Of a stretch of 64,000 nucleotides of DNA, positions 22,795 to 34,460 are shown in pieces. The DNA lies in the NCBI GenBank assembly GCA_003255065.1, contig QAOA01003702.1:67926-131925 (forward strand), given 5' to 3'. The notes under the pieces are model-generated. The model made no database searches and was not told the DNA's origin. It worked only from the letters and a program-made list of their open reading frames with translations. Both the position numbers and the translations under genes were made by a program. The first letter of the stretch is position 1, and each line of letters starts with the position of its first letter. The DNA is from Cercis canadensis. Its lineage: Eukaryota; Streptophyta; Magnoliopsida; Fabales; Fabaceae.

Positions 22795-24600
22795 CTTGTG
22801 AAGGAACTGTTTCCCGGTGGGTCATTGTATCTGCCCTGTGACCCAGTTTTCGGGTCGTCCCTGTATCTGGCTCGGATATTTTTCATTGGTTTCACTGTAT
22901 CTGACCTGGGACCCTGTTTCGGTTCGTCATTGTATGTGACTCGGATATTTTTCTTTGGTTTCACTGTATCTGACCAGGGACCCAGTTTCTGTTCGTCCTT
23001 ATATCTAACTCGGATTTTTTTTTGGGTTTCACTGTATTTGGGAAGGGGATGTTTCCTAGCGGGTCAATGTATCTAGCCCAGGACCCTATTTCGAGTCGTC
23101 CCTGTATCTGACTCGGATATTTTTCTTGGGTTTCACTGTATTTGGGAAGGGACTGTTTCCTAATTGGTCATTGTATCTGGCCCATGACCCTGTTTCGATT
23201 CGTCCTTGTATCTCACACATATATTTTTCTTGGGTTTCACTGTATTTGGGAAGGGACTGTTTCCTGGTGGGTCATTGTATCTGGCCCGTGACCCTATTTC
23301 GATTCGTCCTTGTATCTCACACAGATATTTTTCTTCGATTTCTCTGTAGTTGAGAAGGGACTGTTTCCCGGTGGGTTATTGTATCTGGCCTCTGACCCTG
23401 TTTCGGGTCGTCCCTGTATCTGGCTCAGATATTTGTCTTTGGTTTCACTGTATCTGACCTAGGACCCTGTTTCGGTTCGTCCCTATATCTAACTCAGATA
23501 TTTTTTTTGGGTTTCACTGTATTTGGGAAGGGGTTGTTTCCTAGAGGGTTAATGTATCTGGCCTGGGACCCTGTTTCGAGTTGTCCCTCTATCTGACTCA
23601 GATATTTTTCTTTGGTTTTACTGTATCTGACCTGGGACCCTGTTTCGGTTCTCCCTATATCTAACTCGGATTTTTTTTTTGGGTTTCACTGTATTTGGGA
23701 AGGGGTTGTTTCCTAGAGGGTCAATGTATCTGGCCTGGGACCCTGTTTCGAGTCATCCCTCTATCTGACTTAGAAATTTTTCTTTGGTTTCACTGTATCT
23801 GACCTGGGACCCTATTTCGGTTCATCCCTGTATCTGACTCAGATATTTTTCTTAGGTTCCACTGTATCTAGACTGGGACCATGTTTCGAGTTGTCCCTGT
23901 ATCTGACTCGGATATTTTTCTTGGGTTTCACTGTATTTGGGATGGGACTGTTTCCTGGTGGGTCATTGTATCTGGCCCGTGACCCTGTTTCGATTCGTCC
24001 TTGTATCTCACACATATATTTTTCTTAGGTTTCTCTGTAGTTGGGAAGGGATTGATTCCCGGTAGGTCTTTGTATCTAGCCTGTGACCCTATTTCGGGTC
24101 GTCCCTATTTTTCTTTGGTCAATGTATCTGGCCCGGGACCCTGTTTCGAGTCATCCCTGTATTTGACTCGAATAATTTTCTTGGGTTTCACTGTATCTAG
24201 AAAGGTATTGTGTCCTGGTGGGTCATTAAATCTGGCCCGGGACCCTGTTTCGGTTCGTCCCTCTATCTGACACAGATATTTTTCTTTGGTTTCATTGTAT
24301 ATGACCTGGGACCCTGTTTCGTTTCGTCCGTGTATCTGACTCAGATAGTTTTTTTTGGTTTCACTGCATCTGACCTGGGACCAGTTTCGGTTCGTCCTTG
24401 TTTCTGACTTAGATATTTTTCTTTAGTTTGACTGTATCTGACCTGGGACCCTGTTTCGGTTCGTCACTATATCTGACTCGGATATTTTTCTTAGGTTCCA
24501 CTGTATCTTGACTGGGACCATGTTTCGGGTCCCCCTGTATCGGACTCGGATATTTTTCATGGGTTTCGCTGTACTTGGGAAGGGACTGTTTCCTGGTGGG
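22795..24600 (+). repeat. 1.8-kb duplicated segment, copy 1
   Basis: It matches 25820-27690. The offset is 3022 at the start, 2918 after a 104-bp unit present only here, and 3107 after a loss of about 190 bp here near 24109. The loss leaves the junction GTCCCTATTTTTCTTTGGTC, in which alpha runs into a partial beta and then the end of gamma. GTCCGTG marks lie at 24326 and 27433. Confidence 0.86.
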
Positions 24601-25819
24601 TCATTGTATCTGGCCCGTGACCCTGTTTCGGTTCGTCCCTTTATCTGACTCGGATATTTTTCTTTGGTTTCACTGTATCTGACCTGGCACCCTGTTTCGG
24701 TTCGTCCCTATATCTAACTCGGATATTTTTTTTTTTGGTTTCACTGTATTTGGGAAGGGGTTGTTTCCTAGAGGGTCAATGTATCTGGCCCGGGACCCTG
24801 TTTCAAGTCGTCCCTGTATCTGACTTGAATATTTTCTTCAATTTCACTGTATATGGAAAGGTACATTTTCCTAGTGTGTCATTAAATCTAGCCGGAGACC
24901 CTGTGTCGGTTTGTCCTTCTATCTGACACAGATATTTTTCTTTGGTTTCATTGTTTCTGACCTGGGACCCTGTTTCATTTCGTCCGTGTATCTGACTCGG
25001 ATATTTTTCTTTGGTTTCACTGCATCTGACCTGGGACCAATTTCGGTTCGTCCTTGTTTCTGACTCGGATATTTTTCTTTGGTTTCACTGTATCTGACCT
25101 GGGACCCTGTTTCGGTTCGTCCCTATATCTGACTCGGATAGTTTTCTTTGGTTTCATTGCATTTGACCTGTGACCCTGTTTCGGGTCGTCCTTGTATCTG
25201 GCTCAGATATTTGTCTTTGGCTTCACTGTATCTGACCTAGAACCCTGTTTTGGTTCGTCCCTATATCTAACTCGGATATTTTTTTTGGGTTTCACTGTAT
25301 TTGGGAAGGGGTTGTTTCCTAGAGGGTCAATGTATCTGGCCCGGGACCCTGTTTCGAGTCGTCCCTCTATTTGACTTAGATATTTTTCTTTGGTTTTACT
25401 GTATCTGACCTGGGACCCAGTTTCCGTTGGTCCCTATATCAAACACGGATTTTCTTTTTGGGTTTCACTATATTTGGGAAGGGGTTGTTTCCTAGAGGGT
25501 CAATGTATCTGGCCAGGGTCCCTGTTTCGAGTCATCCCTCTATCTGACTCATATATTTTTCTTTGGTTTCTCTGTATCTGACCTGGGACCTTGTTTCGGT
25601 TCGTCCCTGTATCTGACTCGGATATTTTTCTTAGGTTCCACTGTATCTGGACTGGGAACATGTTTCGGGTCGTCCCTGTATCGGACTCGGATATTTTTCA
25701 TGGGTTTCACTGTACCTGGGAAGGGACTGTTTCCTGGTGGGTCATTGTATGTGGCCCTTGACCCTTTTCGGTTCGTCCCTCTATCTGACTCAGATATTTT
25801 TCTTGGGTTTCTATGTAGT
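24601..25819 (+). repeat. Units between the 1.8-kb copies
   Basis: It contains an 11-base T run (24726-24736), an M6 variant with GAAAGGTACATTTTCC shared with 29317, a GTCCGTG unit at 24982, and M2 at about 25648. Only satellite is seen. Confidence 0.8.
24726..24736 (+). repeat. T11 homopolymer in a beta part
   Basis: The normal beta has TTTTTC followed by TT. Loss of the C joins the runs into T8, and here the run has grown to 11. Confidence 0.9.
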
Positions 25820-27690
25820 TGAGAAGGGACTGTTTCCCGGTGGGTCATTGTATCTGCCCTGTGACCCAGTTTCGGGTCGTCCCTGTATCTGGCTCGGATA
25901 TTTTTCTTTGGTTTCACTGTATCTGACCTGGGACCCTGTTTCGGTTCGTCATTGTATATGACTCGGATATTTTTCTTTGGTTTCACTGTATCTGACCAGG
26001 GACCCAGTTTCTGTTCGTCCTTATATCTAACTCGGATTTTTTTTTGGGTGTCACTGTATTTGGGAAGGGACTGTTTCCTGGTGGGTCATTGTATCTGGCC
26101 CGTGACCCTGTTTCGATTCGTCCTTGTATCTCACACATATATTTTTCTTGGGTTTCACTGTATTTGGGAAGGGACTGTTTCCTGGTGGGTCATTGTATCT
26201 GGCCCGTGACCCTATTTCGATTCGTCCTCGTATCTCACACAGATATTTTTCTTCGATTTCTCTGTAGTTGAGAAGGGACTGTTTCCCGGTAGGTTATTGT
26301 ATCGGCCTGTGACCCTGTTTCGGGTCGTCCCTGTATTTGGCTCAGATATTTGTCTTTGGTTTCACTGTATCTGACCTAGGACCCTGTTTCGGTTCGTCCC
26401 TATATCTAACTCGGATATTTTTTTTGGGTTTCACTGTATTTGGGAAGGGGTTGTTTCCTAGAGGGTTAATGTATCTGGCCTGGGACCCTGTTTCGAGTCG
26501 TCCCTCTATCTGACTCAGATATTTTTCTTTGGTTTTACTGTATCTGACCTGGGACCCTGTTTCGTTTCTCCCTATATCTAACTCGAATTTTTTTTTTGGG
26601 TTTCACTGTATTTGGGAAGGGGTTGATTCCTAGAGGGTCAATGTATCTGGCCCGTGACCCTGTTTCGAGTCATCCCTCTATCTGACTCAGATATTTTTCT
26701 TTGGTTTCACTGTATCTGACCTGGGACCCTATTTCGGTTCATCCCTGTATCTGACTCAGATATTTTTCTTAGGTTCCACTGTATCTAGACTGGGACCATG
26801 TTTCGAGTTGTCCCTGTATCTGACTCGGATATTTTTCTTGGGTTTCACTATATTTGGGATGGGACTGTTTCCTGGTGGGTCATTGTATCTGGCCCGTGAC
26901 CATGTTTCGATTCGTCCTTGTATCTCACACATATATTTTTCTTAGGTTTCTCTGTAGTTGGGAAGGGATTGTTTCCCGGTAAGTCTTTGTATCTGGCCTG
27001 TGACCCTATTTCGGGTCGTCCCTGTATCTGGCTCGGATATTTTTCTCTGCTTTCACTATATCTGACCTGGGACCCTGTTTCGGTTCGTCCTTGTATCTGA
27101 CTCGGATATTTTTCTTTGGTTTCACTGTATCTGACCTGGGACCCAGTTTCGGTTAGTCCTTATATCTAACTCGGATATTTTTCTTGGGTTTCAATGTATT
27201 TAGGAAGGGGATGTTTCCTAGAGGGTCAATGTATCTGGCCCGGGACCCTGTTTCGAGTCATCCCTGTATTTGACTCGAATAATTTTCTTGGGTTTCACTG
27301 TATCTGGAAAGGTACTGTTTCCTGGTGGGTCATTAAATCTGGCCCGGGACCCTGTTTCGGTTCGTCCCTCTATCTGACACAGATATTTTTCTTTGGTTTC
27401 ATTGTATCTTACCTGGGACCCTGTTTCGTTTCGTCCGTGTATCTGACTCAGATAGTTTTTTTTGGTTTCACTGCATCTGACCTGAGACCAGTTTCGGTTC
27501 GTCCTTGTTTCTGACTTGGATATTTTTCTTTAGTTTGACTGTATCTGACCTGGGACCCTGTTTCGGTTCGTCACTGTATCTGACTCGGATATTTTTCTTA
27601 GGTTCCACTGTATCTGGACTGGGACCATGTTTCGGGTCCCCCCTGTATCGGACTCGGATATTTTTCATGGGTTTCGCTGTACTTGGGTCA
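25820..27690 (+). repeat. 1.8-kb duplicated segment, copy 2
   Basis: See copy 1 at 22795-24600. This copy keeps the roughly 190 bp that copy 1 has lost and lacks one 104-bp unit. It ends at a gamma cut short to CTGTACTTGGGTCA (about 27676), a loss of about 21-26 bp. Confidence 0.86.
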
Positions 27691-28455
27691 TTGTATCTGG
27701 CCCGTGACCCTGTTTCGGTTCGTCCCTTTATCTGACTCAGATATTTTTCTTGGGTTTCTCAGTAGGTGAGAAGGGACTGTTTCCCAGTGGGTCATTGTAT
27801 CTGGCCTGTGACCCTGTTTCGGGTCGTCCCTGTATCTGGCTCGGATATTTTTATTTGGTTTCACTGTATCTAACCTGGGACCCTGTTTCGGTTCGTCCTG
27901 GTATTTGACTCGGATATTTTTCTTTGGTTTCACTGTATCTAACCTGGGACCCTGTTTCGGTTCGACCTTTTATCTGACTTGGATATTTTTCTTTAGTTTC
28001 ACTGTATCTGACCTGGGACCCTGTTTCGGTTCGTCATTATATCTAACTCGGATATTTTTTTTGGGTTTCACTATATTTGGGAAAGGGTTGTTTCCTAGAG
28101 GGTCAATGTATCTTGGCCGGGAACCTGTTTCGGTTCGTCCCTCTATCTGACTCAGATATTTTCCTTGGGTTTCTCTATAGTTGGGAGGGGACTGTTTCTC
28201 GGTGGGTCATTGTATCTGGCCTGTGACCCTGTTTCGAGTCGTCCCTGTATCTGGCTCGGATATTTTTCCTGGGTTTCACTGTATCTGACCTGGGACCCTG
28301 TTTCGGTTCGTCCTTGTATCTGACTCGGATATTTTTCTTTGGTTTCACTGTATCTGACCTGGCACCCTGTTTCGGTTCGTCCCTATATCTAACTCGGATA
28401 TTTTTTTTTTTTTGGTTTCACTGTATTTGGGAAGGGGTTGTTTCCTAGAGGGTCA
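27690..28455 (+). repeat. Near-identical tandem duplication, copy 1 (offset 783)
   Basis: By eye this copy and 28473-29238 differ at only one base: GGTTCGTCCC near 27720 is GGTTCTTCCC near 28503. Even the rare variants and a 13-base T run (28401-28413 and 29184-29196) are the same. This is by far the closest pair in the window, so it is either very recent or an assembly artefact. Confidence 0.9.
28401..28413 (+). repeat. T13 homopolymer in a beta part
   Basis: It is an expanded T run in the 69-bp unit before M5. It is the same length as its counterpart at 29184-29196 in the duplicated copy. Confidence 0.9.
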
Positions 28456-28472
28456 TTGTATCGGACTCGGAT
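28456..28472 (+). repeat. Junction between the near-identical copies
   Basis: TTGTATCGGACTCGGATATT is a remnant of the M2 beta part seen at 27646-27662, joined directly to the alpha part of the next copy. The rest of that beta and the shortened gamma are missing. Confidence 0.82.
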
Positions 28473-29238
28473 ATTGTATCTGGCCCGTGACCCTGTTTCG
28501 GTTCTTCCCTTTATCTGACTCAGATATTTTTCTTGGGTTTCTCAGTAGGTGAGAAGGGACTGTTTCCCAGTGGGTCATTGTATCTGGCCTGTGACCCTGT
28601 TTCGGGTCGTCCCTGTATCTGGCTCGGATATTTTTATTTGGTTTCACTGTATCTAACCTGGGACCCTGTTTCGGTTCGTCCTGGTATTTGACTCGGATAT
28701 TTTTCTTTGGTTTCACTGTATCTAACCTGGGACCCTGTTTCGGTTCGACCTTTTATCTGACTTGGATATTTTTCTTTAGTTTCACTGTATCTGACCTGGG
28801 ACCCTGTTTCGGTTCGTCATTATATCTAACTCGGATATTTTTTTTGGGTTTCACTATATTTGGGAAAGGGTTGTTTCCTAGAGGGTCAATGTATCTTGGC
28901 CGGGAACCTGTTTCGGTTCGTCCCTCTATCTGACTCAGATATTTTCCTTGGGTTTCTCTATAGTTGGGAGGGGACTGTTTCTCGGTGGGTCATTGTATCT
29001 GGCCTGTGACCCTGTTTCGAGTCGTCCCTGTATCTGGCTCGGATATTTTTCCTGGGTTTCACTGTATCTGACCTGGGACCCTGTTTCGGTTCGTCCTTGT
29101 ATCTGACTCGGATATTTTTCTTTGGTTTCACTGTATCTGACCTGGCACCCTGTTTCGGTTCGTCCCTATATCTAACTCGGATATTTTTTTTTTTTTGGTT
29201 TCACTGTATTTGGGAAGGGGTTGTTTCCTAGAGGGTCA
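28473..29238 (+). repeat. Near-identical tandem duplication, copy 2
   Basis: See 27690-28455. After the M5 gamma at about 29238 the sequence continues into a unit with TTTCAAGTCG, which is also found after the similar T-run unit at 24726, so copy 2 retains the older right flank. Confidence 0.9.
29184..29196 (+). repeat. T13 homopolymer, duplicate copy
   Basis: It lies exactly 783 bp after the T13 run at 28401. Equal length at a slippage-prone site argues that the duplication is very young or artefactual. Confidence 0.9.
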
Positions 29239-32200
29239 ATGTATCTGGCCCGGGACCCTGTTTCAAGTCGTCCCTGTATCTGACTTGAATATTTTCTTCG
29301 GTTTCACTGTATATGGAAAGGTACATTTTCCTAGTGGGTCATTAAATCTAGCCCGAGACCCTGTGTCGGTTCGTCCGTGTATCTGACTCGGATATTTTTC
29401 TTTGGTTTCACTGCATCTGACCTGGGACCAGTTTCGGTTCGTCCTTGTTTCTGACTCGGATATTTTTCTTTGGTTTCACTGTATCTGACCTGGGACCCTG
29501 TTTCGGTTTGTCCCTCTATCTGACTCAGATATTTTTCTTGGGTTTCTCTGTAGTTGAGAAGGGACTGTTTCCCAGTGGGTCATTGTATCTGGCCTGTGAC
29601 CCTGTTTCTGGTCGTCCCTGTATCTGGCTCGGATATTTTTATTTGGTTTCACTGTATCTGACCTGGGACCCTGTTTCGGTTCGTCCTTGTATCTGACTCG
29701 GATATTTTTCTTTGGTTTCACTGTATCTAACCTGGGACCCTATTTCGGTTTGTCCCTATATCTAAGTCGGATATTTTTTTTGGGTTTCACTATATTTGGG
29801 AAAGGGTTGTTTCCTAGAGGGTCAATGTATCTAGGCCAGGAACCTGTTTCGGTTCGTCCCTCTATCTTACTCTGATATTTTCCTTGGGTTTCTCTGTAGT
29901 TGTGAAGGTACTGTTTCCCAGTGGGTCATTGTATCTGGCCTGTGCCCCTGTTTCGGGTCGTCCTTGTATCTCACCCGTATATTTTTCTTGGGTTTTACTG
30001 TATCTGACCTGGGACCCTGTTTCGGTTCGTCCTTGTATCTGACTCGGATATTTTTCTTTGGTTTCACTGTATCTGACCTGGGACCCAGTTTCAGTTCGTC
30101 CTTATATCTAACTCGGATATTTTTCTTGGGTTTCACTGTAATTGGGAAGGGGATGCTTCCTAGAAGGTCAATGTATCTAGCCCGAGACCCTGTTTCGAGT
30201 CGTCCCTGTATCTGACTCGGATATTTTTCTTGGGTTTCACTGTTTTTGGGAAAGGACTGTTTCCTGGTGGGTCATTGTATCTGGTCCGTGACCCTATTTC
30301 GATTCGTCCTTCTATCTTACCCATATATTTTTCTTGGGTTTCTCTGTAGTTAGGAAGGGACTGTTTCCCAGTGGGTCGTTGTATCTGGCCTGTGACCCTG
30401 TTTCGGGTCGTCCCTGTATCTGGCTCGGATATTTTTCTTTGGTTTCACTGTATCTAACCTGGGACGCTGTTTCGGTTCGACCTTTTATCTGACTCGGATA
30501 TTTTTCTTTGGTTTCACTGTATCTGACCTGGGACCCTGTTTCGGTTCGTCATTATATCTAACTCGGATATTTTTTTTGGGTTTCACTATATTTAGGAAAG
30601 GGGTGTTTCCTAGAAGGTCAATGTATCTAGCCCGGGAACCTGTTTCGATTCGTCCCTCTATCTGACTCAGATATTTTCCTTGGGTTTCTCTGTAGTTGGG
30701 AAGGGACTGTTTCCCAGTGGGTCATTGTATCTGGCCTGTGACCCTGTTTCGGGTCGTCCCTTTTTCTGGATCAGATATTTTTCTTTGGTTTCACTATATC
30801 TGACCTGGGACCCACTTTCGGTTCGTCCTTATATCTAACTCGAATAGTTTTCTTGGTTTTCAATGTATTTAGGAAGGGGATGTTTCCTAGAGGGTCAATG
30901 TATCTGGCCCGGGACCTTGTTTCGAGTCATCCCTGTATCTGACTCGAATAATTTTCTTGGGTTTCACTGTATCTTGAAAGGTACTGTTTCCTGGTGGGTC
31001 ATTAAATCTGGCCCGGGACCCTATTTCGGTTCGTCCCTCTATCTGACACAGATATTTTTCTTTGGTTTCATTGTATCTGACCTGGGACCCTGTTTCGTTT
31101 CGTCCGTGTATATGACTCGGACATTTTTTTTTTGGTTTCACTGCATTTGACCTGGGACCAGTTTCGGTTCGTCCTTGTTTCTGACTCGGATATTTTTCTT
31201 TCGTTTAATTGTATCTGACTTGGGACGCTGTTTCAGTTCGTCCCTATATCTAACTCGAATATTTTTCATGGGTTTCACTGTAGTTGGGATGGGACTGTTT
31301 CCCAGTGGGTCATTGTATCTGGCCTGTGACCTTGTTTCGGGTTGTCCCTGTATTTGGCTCCGATATTTTTCTTTGGTTTCACTGTATCTGACTTGGGACC
31401 CTGTTTCAATTCGTCCTTGTATCTGAATCGGATATTTTTCCTTAGTTTAACTGTATCTGACCTGGGACGCTGTTTCGGTTCGTCCCTATATCTAACTCGG
31501 ATATTATTTTTGGGTTTCACTATATTTGGGAAGGGGTTGTTTCCTAGTGGGTCAATGTATCTAGCCCGGGAACCTGTTTCAGTTCGTCCCTCTATCTGAC
31601 TCAGATATTTTCCTTGGGTTTCTCTGTAGTTGGGAAGGGACTGTTTCCCGTTGGGTCATTGTATCTGTCCTGTGACCTTGTTTCGAGTCGTCCCTGTATC
31701 TGGCTCGGATATTTTTCTTTGGTTTCACTGTATCTGACCTGGGACCCTGTTTCGGTTCGTCCTTGTATCAGACTCGGATATTTTTCTTTGGTTTCACTGT
31801 ATCTGACCTGGGGCCCTGTTTCGGTTCGTCCCTATATCTAACTCGGATAGTTTTTTTGGTTTCATTGTATTTGGGAAGGGGTTGTTTCCTAGAGGGTCAA
31901 TGTATCTGGCCCGGGACCCTGTTTCGAGTCGTCCCTGTATCTGACCTAAATAATTTTCTTGGGTTTCACTGTATATGGAAACGTACATTTTGCTAGTGGG
32001 TCATTAAATCTGGCCCGGGACCCTGTGTCGGTTCGTCCCTCTATCTGACACAGATATTTTTCTTTGGTTTCATTGTATCTGACCTGGGACCCTGTTTCAT
32101 TTCGTCCGTGTACCTGACTCGGATATTTTTCTTTGGTTTCACTGCAACCGAACAGGGACCAGTTTCGGTTCGTCCTTGTTTCTGACTCGGATATTTTTCT

Positions 32201-32880
32201 TTGGTTTCACTGTATTTGACCTGGGACCCTGTTTCAGTTCGTCCCTATATCTAACTCGGATATTTTTTTTGGGTTTCACTATATTTGGAAAGGGGTTGTT
32301 TCCTAGTGGGTCAATGTATCTAGGCCGAGAACCTGTTTCGGTTCGTTCCTCTATCTGACTCAGATATTTTCCTTGGGTCTCCCTGTAGTTGGGAAGGGAC
32401 TGTTTCCCGGTGGGTCATTGTATATGGCCCGGGACCCTGTTTCGAATCGTCCCTATATCTGACTCGGATATTTTTTTTGGGTTTCACTGTATTTGGGAAG
32501 GGAATGTTTCCTGGTGGGTCATTATATCTGGCCCGTGACCCTATTTCGATTCGTCCTTGTATCTCACCCGTATTTTTTTCTTGGGTTTCTCTGTAGTTGG
32601 GAAGGGACTGTTTCCTAGTGGGTCATTGTATCAGGCCTGTGACCCTGTTTCGGGTCGTCCCTGTATCTGGCTTGGATATTTTTCTTTGGTTTCACAGTAT
32701 CTGACATGGGACCCTGTTTCGGTTCGTCCTTGTATCTGACTCGGATATTTTTCTTTGGTTTCACTGTATTTAACCTGGGACGCTGTTTCGGTTCGTCCCT
32801 ATATGTAACTCGGATATTTTTTTTTTCATTTCACTATAATTAGGAAGTGATTGTTTCCTAGAGGGTCAATGTATCTAGCC
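29239..32880 (+). repeat. B-rich domain without M2, many T8 runs
   Basis: No M2 (GACTGGGACCATG) was seen from about 27.7 to 34.6 kb. The domain is made of 69-bp units, M4, M5 and M3-like units with CTCACCCGTATA. GTCCGTG marks lie at 29373, 31102 and 32104, the last in the window. A 10-base T run lies at 31124-31133. Confidence 0.82.
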
Positions 32881-33286
32881 CAGGACCCTGTTCCGAGCCG
32901 TCCCTGTATCTGACTCGGATATTTTTCTTGGGTTTCACTGTAATGACGAAGGTACTATTTCCTGGTGGGTCATTGTATCTGGCCCGTGACCCTGTTTCGA
33001 TTCGTCCTTGTATGTCACCCGTATATTTTTGTTGGGTTTCTCTGTAGTTGGGAAGGGACTGTTTCCCGGTGGATCATTGTATTTGGCCTGTGACCCTGTT
33101 TCGGGTCGTCCCTGTATCTGGCTCGAATATTTTTCTTTGGTTTCACTGTATCTGACCTGGGACCCTGTTTCGGTTCGTCCTTTTACCTGGCTCGGATATT
33201 TTTCTTTGGTTTCACTGTATCTGACCTGGGACCCAGTTTCGGTTCGTCCTTATATCTAACTCGGATATTTTTCTGGGTTTGAATGT
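32881..33286 (+). repeat. Block with the CTGTAATGACGAAGG gamma, copy 1
   Basis: It carries a rare gamma start, CTGTAATGACGAAGG at 32938, found once more at 34111 (offset 1173). The flanking M5, M4 and 69-bp units also match at that offset. Confidence 0.85.
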
Positions 33287-34053
33287 ATTTGGGAAGGGAT
33301 GTTTCGGGTCCCCCCTGTATCTGACTCGGATATCTTTCATGGGTATCACTGTACTTGGGAAGGGACTGTTTCCTGGTGGGTCATTGTATCTGGCCCGTGA
33401 CCCTGTTTCGGTTTGTCCCTCTATCTGACCCAGATATTTTTCTTGGGTTTCTCTGTAGTTGAGAAAGGACTGTTTCCCGGAGGGTAATTGTATCTGGCCT
33501 GTGACCCTGTTTCGGTTCGTCCCTATATCTAACTCGGATATTTTTTTTTTGTTTCACTGTATTTGGGAAGGGGCTGTTTCCTAGAGGGTTAATGTATCTG
33601 GCCCGGGACCCTGTTTCGAATCGTCCCTATATCTGACTCGGATATTTTTTTTGGGTTTCGCTGTATTTGGAAAGGGACGATTTCCTGGTGGGTCATTGTA
33701 TCTGGCCTGTGACCCTGTTTCGATTCATCCTTGTATCTCACCCATATATTTTACTTGGGTTTCTCTGTAGTTTGGAAGGGACTGTTTCCTAGTGGGTCAT
33801 TGTATCTGGCCTGTGACCCTGTTTCGGGTCGTCCCTGTATCTGGCTCAGATATTTTTCTTTAGTTTCACTGTATCTGACATGGGACCCTGTTTCTGTTCG
33901 TCCCTGTATCTGACTCGGATATTTTTCTTTGGTTTCACTGTATCTGACCTGGGACGCTGTTTCGGTTCGTCCCTATATGTAACTCGGATATTTTTTTTGG
34001 GTTTCACTATATTTGGGAAGGGATTGTTTCATAGAGGGTCAATGTATCTAGCC
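33287..34053 (+). repeat. Gamma-to-M2 fusion, then mixed units
   Basis: At 33300-33307 an M5-type gamma (TTTGGGAAGGG) runs through the shared string ATGTTTC into the alpha part of M2 (GGGTCC), skipping the rest of M5 and whatever lay between. M3, M4, M5 and 69-bp units follow. Confidence 0.82.
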
Positions 34054-34460
34054 CAGGACCCTATTTCGAGTCGTCCCTATATCTGACTCGGATATTTTTC
34101 TTGGGTTTCACTGTAATGACGAAGGGACTGTTTCCTGGTGGGTCATTGTATCTGGCCCGTGACCTTGTTTCGATTCGTCCTTGTATCTCACCCGTATATT
34201 TTTGTTGGGTTTCTCTGTAGTTGGGAAGGGACTGTTTCCCGGTGGGTCATTGTATTTGGCCTGTGACCCTGTTTCGGGTCGTCCCTGTATCTGGCTCGAA
34301 TATTTTTCTTTGGTTTCACTGTATCTGACCTGGGACCCTGTTTCGGTTCGTCCTTGTATCTAACTCGGATATTTTTCTTTGATTTCACTGTATCCGACCT
34401 GGGACCTTGTTTCGGTTCGTCCCTATATCTAACTCAGATATTTTTTTTGGGTGTCACTAT
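34054..34460 (+). repeat. Block with the CTGTAATGACGAAGG gamma, copy 2
   Basis: It matches 32881-33286 at an offset of 1173 bp, including TTTTTGTTGGGTTTCTC and the rare gamma at 34111. Confidence 0.85.
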
